Below, piece after piece: positions 29,911 through 36,047 of a stretch of 36,047 nucleotides of DNA; position 1 is the stretch's first letter; each line of letters starts with the position of its first letter. A program made the position numbers and the translations under genes. This DNA comes from Bacteroidota bacterium (GTDB lineage: Bacteria; Bacteroidota; Bacteroidia; Chitinophagales; Saprospiraceae), in NCBI GenBank assembly GCA_029561355.1, contig JAKQJD010000046.1, positions 1 to 36,047 on the forward strand. The letters are read 5' to 3'. The notes beneath the pieces are model-generated. The model ran no database searches, was not told the DNA's origin, and worked only from the letters and a program-made list of their open reading frames with translations.

Positions 29911-32286
29911 GTGCTCTACAATTACCTGAAAATCGCTTTCCGCAACCTCTGGAACAACAAGTTGTACAGTGCGCTGAATATCAGCGGTTTGGGGCTTGGC
30001 ATTGCCGTCGGACTGCTGACAGGCTTGTGGGTATACGATGAAATTTCTTTCGACACCTTTAACCGCAATTATGACCGGATTGCATGGATACAAAAAAACC
30101 GCAATAATAATGGCATCATCCATACCGAAAACGCCCATTCAATACCCCTGGCAGCGAAACTGAAGGAAACCTACGGTAACTTCTTCGAAGAGGTCGTTTT
30201 GTCGTCCTACCCATTCGAGCGAACACTTCAGTACCATGAAAAAAGCGTTATCAAACGCGGCTGTTTTATGGAAAAAGGCGGACAGGAAATCATGGGGTTA
30301 AAAATGCTGCATGGCTCCGGTGTTTTCCCGCCCGACCCTACGTCGGTTCTGCTCAGCGAATCGGTGAGTAAAAGCCTGTTCGGCGATGAGGATCCATTGG
30401 AAAAGATCGTGCGCATCGACAATAAGATCAACTTGAAAGTCGCAGGCGTTTATGAAGATATTCCGCAAAATTCTGCTTTCATGGCCACGGCTTTTTACGG
30501 CTCGTTCGAGGCGTTTGCGCAACTGGAACCCTTTGCAAGGGAAGGCCGGCTGGACTGGAATGAAAACTCGTTTCCCATCTACGTCAAACTGGCGCCGAAT
30601 GTCGATCTGGACGAAGCATCCGCTGCTATCAAAAACACAGAGTACGAAGTCACCAAAGATGCGTCGAAACCCCAACTTTTCCTCCAGCCCATGTCCCAAT
30701 GGCATTTATACCCGGAGTACAAAAACGGCGTAAGTGCAGGAACGGGCCTTCAAATGCTATGGATTTTTGGTATGATCGGCGTTTTTGTGGTGCTGCTGGC
30801 GGCGATCAATTTTATGAACCTGAGTACCGCCCGTTCGGAAAAAAGAGCAAAGGAAATTGGCATCCGCAAATCCATCGGATCCATGCGCGGGCAACTGATC
30901 AAACAGTTTTATACCGAAACTTTCCTGATCGTGTTTTTTGCCGGTATCGCGGGTATTGCTGCGGCGCAGGCGGCTTTGCCCTGGTTCAACCGCATCGCCG
31001 AAAAGCAACTGGCCTTTGCATGGGGCAATCCCGTTTTCTGGATTCCGCTAACCGGTTTTTTAGTGGTAACAGGTTTAATAGCAGGTAGTTATCCGGCGCT
31101 TTACCTGTCTTCTTTTAATCCCGTTCATATTTTAAAAGGCAAATTCAAATCCGGTTATAAAGAGATTTTTTCCCGGAAAATGCTGGTAGTTTTCCAATTC
31201 GGCATTTCCGTAACGCTCATCATTTCAACGATCATTATTGTCCGGCAAATTCAGTTTGCCAAAGACCGGCCCCTCGGCTACGAATCGTCGGGATTGATCC
31301 AGATGCGAAAACGTTCTCCCAACCTGGCCGGGCATTTTTTTGCCATGCGGCAGGACCTGCATGATTCGGGCGCCGTAGTGGAAATGGCCGAATCCAGCGG
31401 ACCGCTACACGCGGCATGGACCACCAGTTCCGAACTCCACTGGAAAGGTAAAAACGAAGGCACTCATGAGGACATTATCACACGGACCGTGACGCCGGAA
31501 TTCGGCGAAACCATCGGCTGGGAAGTGCTGCAAGGGCGGGATTTTTCCAGGAAATTTTCAACCGACACCTCCTCCATCATCCTCAACGAATCCGCGGTCA
31601 AAATGATGGGATTTAAAACGCCCGTCAACGAAATAGTCGGGTTTCAGGGTAAAAATTTCCTGGTCGTCGGCATTGTCAAGGATGTTTTGATAGAATCGCC
31701 ATTTGAACCCGTGAAAGCCACCGTTTTTATGATGCAGAAAGCCAACATGCCTTTTATGACGATTCGCCTGAACCCTGAAATGAGCGCGAGCCAGGCGTTG
31801 GGGAAAGTGGAATCCGTGCTAAAAAAATACGACCCGACGGGCAATTTCAATTTCAAGTTTATCGACGCCCAGTTCGAGCGGAAATTCCAGCGTGAAGAGC
31901 GTATAGCCAACATGGCGACCGCATTTTCCATCCTGGCCATATTCATCAGTTTACTGGGCATTTTCGGGCTGGCATCTTTTGTTGCCGAGCAGCGAACCAA
32001 GGAAATCGGCGTGCGCAAAGTATTGGGTGCCAATATTTTAAATGTATGGAGTTTGATTTCCAAAGATTTTGTGGTGCTCGTCGTCATTGCTTTTTCGATC
32101 GGCGCTCCCCTCGCCTATTCCATCATGAGCGCCTGGCTGCTCAACTATGAATACCGCACCGAATTGTCGGCGTGGATTTTCGCCGCGGCAGGTTTCGGAA
32201 CACTGGCTATTACGCTGCTCACGGTCAGTTTTCAGGCGATCCGGGCCGCAACTGTGAATCCTGTGAAGTCTTTAAAATCGGAATAA
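29911..32286 (+). CDS. MacB/FtsX-type ABC transporter permease 4 (GTG start)
   Basis: 791-residue tandem copy of permease 3. It starts with GTG (the other permeases use ATG) at a site aligned exactly to the permease 3 start (xLYNYLKIAFRNLWNNKLYS). Same domain order: helix 1, MacB-like domain, NFMNLSTARSEKRAKEIGIRK from N300, second [11 protein letters not shown] domain (AESSGPLHAAWTTSSEL), EQRTKEIGVRKVLGA, and end NPVKSLKSE. The stretch around residues 470-520 differs most from permease 3 and may determine the partner or substrate. The stop is 2 bp before permease 5, so those two are translationally coupled. The heptad array sits in its ribosome-loading region. Confidence 0.93.
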   Translation: MLYNYLKIAFRNLWNNKLYSALNISGLGLGIAVGLLTGLWVYDEISFDTFNRNYDRIAWIQKNRNNNGIIHTENAHSIPLAAKLKETYGNFFEEVVLSSYPFERTLQYHEKSVIKRGCFMEKGGQEIMGLKMLHGSGVFPPDPTSVLLSESVSKSLFGDEDPLEKIVRIDNKINLKVAGVYEDIPQNSAFMATAFYGSFEAFAQLEPFAREGRLDWNENSFPIYVKLAPNVDLDEASAAIKNTEYEVTKDASKPQLFLQPMSQWHLYPEYKNGVSAGTGLQMLWIFGMIGVFVVLLAAINFMNLSTARSEKRAKEIGIRKSIGSMRGQLIKQFYTETFLIVFFAGIAGIAAAQAALPWFNRIAEKQLAFAWGNPVFWIPLTGFLVVTGLIAGSYPALYLSSFNPVHILKGKFKSGYKEIFSRKMLVVFQFGISVTLIISTIIIVRQIQFAKDRPLGYESSGLIQMRKRSPNLAGHFFAMRQDLHDSGAVVEMAESSGPLHAAWTTSSELHWKGKNEGTHEDIITRTVTPEFGETIGWEVLQGRDFSRKFSTDTSSIILNESAVKMMGFKTPVNEIVGFQGKNFLVVGIVKDVLIESPFEPVKATVFMMQKANMPFMTIRLNPEMSASQALGKVESVLKKYDPTGNFNFKFIDAQFERKFQREERIANMATAFSILAIFISLLGIFGLASFVAEQRTKEIGVRKVLGANILNVWSLISKDFVVLVVIAFSIGAPLAYSIMSAWLLNYEYRTELSAWIFAAAGFGTLAITLLTVSFQAIRAATVNPVKSLKSE

Positions 32287-32288
32287 TC

Positions 32289-34715
32289 ATGATAGCAAGT
32301 TACTTCAAACTGGCGCTGCGAAACCTCCGCAAACAGGCATTTTTTTCAATGCTCAATATCCTGGGACTCTCGCTGGGCCTGGCGTGTTTTGCGCTCATTG
32401 CGCTGCACGTACTCGACGAACGCAGTTTCGACCGCTTTCATGCCAAACGGGATCGCATTTACCGGGTGATCACGTACAAGCCGCAGGGAATCCAAAACGA
32501 GACGGAAAAGAAGGAACCGTTCCAGCCGATGCCACTTGGGCCGGCCATGCAACGCGATTTTCCGGAAGTGGAAACGTATACGCGGATTCGGCAATGGGGC
32601 GGGTTCGTGCAGGCGCCCCAGGGCGTATTCGAGGAAGACATGGCATTTGCAGACGAGCCTTTTTTTAAAATGTTTTCCTTTCCCCTGTTGTTTGGAAATG
32701 CGGAAACGGCTTTAAAAGAGCCATATTCGGTTGTTCTGACCCGAAAAATGGCCCTGAAGTTGTTCGGCGAAACCAATCCGGTGGGTAGAACGCTGGAGAT
32801 CAAAATTGAAAACACATTCGAGCCTTATGCGGTGACTGCGGTTGCGGAAGACGTGCCGAGTAACTCTTCCATTCAGTTCGGCGTTTTGCTGCCGTTCTCC
32901 AGGTATGCTGCCATGCCGCGCGGACAAAGCGAAACCGACCGCTGGACGCGGGTATCGTTTCCAACCTACGTTCAATTGCGGGCAGGTTCTGTCGTGGCAC
33001 AGAACGACCAGCGCATGAGCGATTTTTACGCGCGCTACCACCCGACCGATGAAATCCATACCCCTCAGCAAGGCCAGGACACGCCATTTTCCTACATATT
33101 GCAGCCGCTTCGGGAGATCAGGTGGGATACTTCCATCGCAGGTGGCGGAAGCGTCAACCCCGCTTATGTGTGGATTTTACTGGGCCTCGGCGCACTCATT
33201 TTGTTGATTGCCTGCATTAATTTCACTACACTCACCATCGGCCGCTCGTTGAGCCGGTCACGGGAGATTGGTGTCCGCAAGGTGATCGGAGCAGCCCGCC
33301 GTCAACTGGTGATTCAGCACCTGACCGAATCGGTGATGATGAGCTTGCTGTCGATGAGCGTTGCAGTCGCCATCGCTTACACGGCATTGCCTTTTTTCAA
33401 TCAACTGATCGACAAGGATTTATCATTCAACTGGCAGCAATTTCCGGAATTGTTCTGGTTTTTCCCGACACTCACTTTGACAGCAGGTTTGCTGGCAGGC
33501 GCATACCCGGCGCTGGTACTGTCGGGCTTCCGGCCGCTGGAGGCTTTTCAAAACAAACTCCGCATGGGCGGCGGCAACTGGTTTACACGTTCGCTGGTTA
33601 CGTGGCAGTTTGTATTGTCCACCGGCCTATTGATTTGTACGGTCGTCATGCTCCGGCAGTTGCATTTTATGCAAACACAAAATCCGGGTTTCGACAAAGA
33701 AAACGTGGTGGTGGTCAATACGTACGGCGCCGACAAACCGGAACAGACCGCCCGGATCTTCCGGAATGAACTGTCACATGTGCCGGATATCGTCAGCGTC
33801 AGCACCGCCGAAATGGGGCTGGGCTGCGGAATGGGCTGGTCTAACTCCGGATTTGGATACAACGGCAAACAAATGCAGATTTTCGAGTACGTCGTCGACC
33901 CGCAGTACGTACCGACGCTGGGACTGGAACTGCTGACAGGCCGGAACCTGAGCGATCAGATGACGGCCGATACGCAGACTTCCGTTGTGATCAATGAAGC
34001 GGCCATGCGGGCCTTCGGCTGGTCGCTGAACGACGTGATCGGCCAGCCTATGACCGGCTACAACGAAGAAAATCCCTCGAAAAACCCCGTAGTTGTAGGT
34101 GTGGTGAAAGACTATCATTTCGGGTCTTTCCGCGATGACGTGGCGCCGCTGATGCTGCAAATGTTCAGCCCTTACCCGCGCTCTTACTATTTTATCCGCC
34201 TGCAAAAAGGCAATCCTGAAAAGGCCTTGTCGCGGTTACAGGATATCTGGTCGGCTGCCGAACCACGCCTGCCCTTCCGGTACAAATTTCTGGATGCCAG
34301 CCTGGATGCTTTTTACAAAACGGAACAGCGCTGGAGCCAGGTCGTGACACTGGCAGCCATGCTGTCGCTGTTCCTCGCCTGCCTGGGTTTGCTGGGACTG
34401 GCCACGCTGGCCGCAGCCAACCGAACCAAGGAAATCGGCATCCGCAAGGTACTGGGCGCCAGTATCGCGGGCATTACCGGCCTGCTGGTAAAGGATTTCC
34501 TGAAACTCGTGGTGCTGGCTATTTTTATTGCCGGTCCGCTGGCTTACTTTTTTATGAACCGCTGGCTCTCCGATTTCGCGTATCACATTGATATTCAATG
34601 GTGGATGTTTGCGGTGGCCGGTTTTGCCGCCATAGCAATTGCGGTGATGACTGTGGGGTTTCAAAGTATCCGGGCAGCGCTCACGAATCCCGTCGAGTCG
34701 CTACGGAGCGAATAA
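32289..34715 (+). CDS. MacB/FtsX-type ABC transporter permease 5
   Basis: 808 residues from ATG 32289 (MIASYFKLALRNLRKQAFFSMLNILGLSLG). The frame is open upstream to 32172, but that part overlaps permease 4. Helix 1 about 20-42, first [11 protein letters not shown] domain to about 290, coupling segment NFTTLTIGRSLSRSREIGVRKVIGA from N311, helices to about 455, second [11 protein letters not shown] domain with a GLGCGMGWSNSGFGY stretch, then ANRTKEIGIRKVLGAS and closing helices; ends NPVESLRSE. Unlike the others its coupling segment has TTLTIGRSLSRS instead of MNLSTARSEKRA. Operonic with permease 4. Confidence 0.93.
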   Translation: MIASYFKLALRNLRKQAFFSMLNILGLSLGLACFALIALHVLDERSFDRFHAKRDRIYRVITYKPQGIQNETEKKEPFQPMPLGPAMQRDFPEVETYTRIRQWGGFVQAPQGVFEEDMAFADEPFFKMFSFPLLFGNAETALKEPYSVVLTRKMALKLFGETNPVGRTLEIKIENTFEPYAVTAVAEDVPSNSSIQFGVLLPFSRYAAMPRGQSETDRWTRVSFPTYVQLRAGSVVAQNDQRMSDFYARYHPTDEIHTPQQGQDTPFSYILQPLREIRWDTSIAGGGSVNPAYVWILLGLGALILLIACINFTTLTIGRSLSRSREIGVRKVIGAARRQLVIQHLTESVMMSLLSMSVAVAIAYTALPFFNQLIDKDLSFNWQQFPELFWFFPTLTLTAGLLAGAYPALVLSGFRPLEAFQNKLRMGGGNWFTRSLVTWQFVLSTGLLICTVVMLRQLHFMQTQNPGFDKENVVVVNTYGADKPEQTARIFRNELSHVPDIVSVSTAEMGLGCGMGWSNSGFGYNGKQMQIFEYVVDPQYVPTLGLELLTGRNLSDQMTADTQTSVVINEAAMRAFGWSLNDVIGQPMTGYNEENPSKNPVVVGVVKDYHFGSFRDDVAPLMLQMFSPYPRSYYFIRLQKGNPEKALSRLQDIWSAAEPRLPFRYKFLDASLDAFYKTEQRWSQVVTLAAMLSLFLACLGLLGLATLAAANRTKEIGIRKVLGASIAGITGLLVKDFLKLVVLAIFIAGPLAYFFMNRWLSDFAYHIDIQWWMFAVAGFAAIAIAVMTVGFQSIRAALTNPVESLRSE

Positions 34716-34717
34716 AA

Positions 34718-34840
34718 CGTACCGCCGAACCCGGTTCGGCGGCTGCATGTATCACCGAACCCCGGTTCGGTGCCCGCATGTATCACCGAACCCCAGTTCG
34801 GTGCCTGTAAAGACTAAAAATACCGAACTGGGGTTCGGTT
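34718..34840. repeat. Cluster of CCGAACC-type palindromes
   Basis: Four small palindromes in a row: CCGCCGAAC-CCG-GTTCGGCGG (34722-34742), CACCGAAC-CCCG-GTTCGGTG (34753-34772), CACCGAAC-CCCA-GTTCGGTG (34784-34803) and, inverted, ACCGAAC-TGGG-GTTCGGT (34822-34839). Units 2 and 3 lie in a 31-bp tandem repeat (34745-34775, 34776-34806). Units 3 and 4 also pair with each other, as in the element at 24418-24473. Confidence 0.9.
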
Positions 34841-34853
34841 GTACTACGACACC

Positions 34854-36047
34854 ATGCTATTCAACCATTTCAAAATCGCCCTCCGCAGCCTATCCAAAAA
34901 CCGCTTTTTTACCTTGCTGAATATCGCAGGCTTGTCTATCGGACTATCGGCCGGCCTGCTGATCCTGCTATGGGTAAAAGACGAAATGTCGTTCGACCGT
35001 TTCCATCCGAATGTGGACCGGATTTACCGCGAACATGCCCATTTCAAAGCAGGCGATGAAACGCAGGTATGGGAACGCTGCCCGGCCCCGCATGCCGCAT
35101 ATGCCCTGCGGGAAATTCCGGAAGTGGAAAAAGCCGTGCGCATCACTGACGCAGGTGCGCCGCTGTTCCGGCAAGGCACAACCGCAGAAGTAGAGAAACT
35201 GGGCGTATTTGCCGATACGTCGTTTTTTGAAGTGTTTAAAACCGATTTCCTGGCCGGCAATCCGGCGGCGGCGTTCAGCGGCAATGCCAGCGTGGTACTC
35301 ACGGAATCGCTGGCCCGAAAATATTTCGGCGCTGCAACTGCTATGGAAAACGTTACAGGCAAAACCGTTCAGATCGATAAAGACTACGTTACCGTCAGCG
35401 CGGTGATCCGGGATTTTCCCGAAAATACGCTGCTGCAATACAGTTATATCCGGCCCTATGAGTATCTGAAAAGTAACTTTCAGCCCAATGACTACTGGAA
35501 AAGCCTGGAGGAGGACTGGGGAGATTTCGACAATTCTACCTATTACCGGCTTCGCCCGGGCGCGAATGCCGCTGTAGTAGCCGGGAAACTGGGCGAAATT
35601 CAACACGCCCACAACACACTCGACCCGGGCTCCTACTACAGCCTGCAGCCACTCGATCAGATTCATTTGTACGCGGCCGACGGTACCGACGCTGGCGCGC
35701 GTATGGTCCGCATCATGGGTATGGCCGCGCTATTTATCATTTTGATCGCAGCCATCAATTACATTAATCTGGCCACAGCCAAAGCGGGTAAAAGAGCACG
35801 CGAAGTAGGTTTGCGCAAAGCCGTCGGTGCGAGCCGTGGGCAACTGATCCGGCAGTTCCTGGTGGAATCCGGCCTGGTGTTTTTGATGTCGTCTGCTTTG
35901 GCGGTAGGTATTACGTACCTGTTGCTGCCTTATTGCAACAATATTGCCGATAAAAAACTGCGGCTCGACTGGTCCGATCCTTCCCTGATGCTGCTCACAG
36001 CCGGTATTCTGGGCGGCGCATTGCTCTTGTCGTCCATATATCCGGCG
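34854..36047 (+). CDS. MacB/FtsX-type ABC transporter permease 6 (C-terminus outside window)
   Basis: 398 codons present from ATG 34854 (MLFNHFKIALRSLSKNRFFTLLNIAGLSIG); open to the window edge. Helix 1 about 20-42, first MacB-like [11 protein letters not shown] domain to about 280, helix 2, coupling segment NYINLATAKAGKRAREVGLRKAVGAS from N302, and part of the following helices. By length the second module should follow outside the window. It differs from the other five in sequence, so it is an older member of the array. The upstream spacer is a palindrome cluster with no clear promoter. Confidence 0.93.
   Translation, partial: MLFNHFKIALRSLSKNRFFTLLNIAGLSIGLSAGLLILLWVKDEMSFDRFHPNVDRIYREHAHFKAGDETQVWERCPAPHAAYALREIPEVEKAVRITDAGAPLFRQGTTAEVEKLGVFADTSFFEVFKTDFLAGNPAAAFSGNASVVLTESLARKYFGAATAMENVTGKTVQIDKDYVTVSAVIRDFPENTLLQYSYIRPYEYLKSNFQPNDYWKSLEEDWGDFDNSTYYRLRPGANAAVVAGKLGEIQHAHNTLDPGSYYSLQPLDQIHLYAADGTDAGARMVRIMGMAALFIILIAAINYINLATAKAGKRAREVGLRKAVGASRGQLIRQFLVESGLVFLMSSALAVGITYLLLPYCNNIADKKLRLDWSDPSLMLLTAGILGGALLLSSIYPA

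Noticed and set aside
32172..32288. N-terminal extension of permease 5
   Set aside because: Overlaps the end of permease 4, and the family start (MIASYFKLALRNL) aligns with ATG 32289.
34745..34806. 31-bp tandem repeat considered as a CRISPR fragment
   Set aside because: The copies are directly adjacent without spacers and consist of palindromes; no cas genes nearby.

Overview
The window comes from a GC-balanced member of the Bacteroidota, most plausibly a Saprospiria- or Chitinophagales-like lineage (inference). The signs are type IX secretion (T9SS) sorting tails on four proteins, a three-subunit proton-pumping transhydrogenase, an ECF sigma factor followed by a transmembrane/beta-barrel protein, and a long run of Bacteroidota-style MacB/FtsX permeases. 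No tRNA, rRNA, CRISPR array or intact insertion sequence was seen.

Positions 1-20378 read almost entirely leftward (minus strand); dnaK is the exception. From the left edge they hold a truncated M23 peptidase, aat, clpS, a peroxiredoxin, an ECF sigma operon (sigma factor, membrane-anchored beta-barrel protein, lipoprotein), two paralogous T9SS surface proteins with an SdrD-like domain, an unknown membrane protein, dnaK (plus strand), two paralogous T9SS beta-propeller proteins, and pntAA-pntAB-pntB. aat and clpS are the two bacterial N-degron factors: Aat adds Leu/Phe to N-termini and ClpS reads them.

Positions 20841-36047 read rightward and hold six large two-module MacB/FtsX-type permeases (the last cut by the window edge), with a polysaccharide deacetylase between the first and second. 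No ABC ATPase gene is present, so the energising partner must lie elsewhere. Permeases 3 and 4 are a recent tandem duplication; a short vestige of the start of permease 5 lies between them and marks the breakpoint. Permeases 1 and 2 each have a TGTCCG/CGGACA-type site exactly 56 bp upstream of a sigma-54-like -24 GG, which suggests control by a sigma-54 enhancer-binding protein.

The most unusual feature is between the genes. About a dozen junctions carry arrays of 7-bp (sometimes 8- or 9-bp) words such as GTTATTG/GTTATTA, GTGTTTG, GAAGTGA or GGTTGATAA. They are often arranged as two inverted arms around a core, giving near-perfect palindromes of up to 62 bp per arm. The word differs from locus to locus, but the two arms within a locus match. 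They recall the heptameric STRR repeats of heterocystous cyanobacteria. Two other palindrome families (CCGAACC...GGTTCGG and GGGGCGACC...GGTCGCCCC) are nested in or near them.
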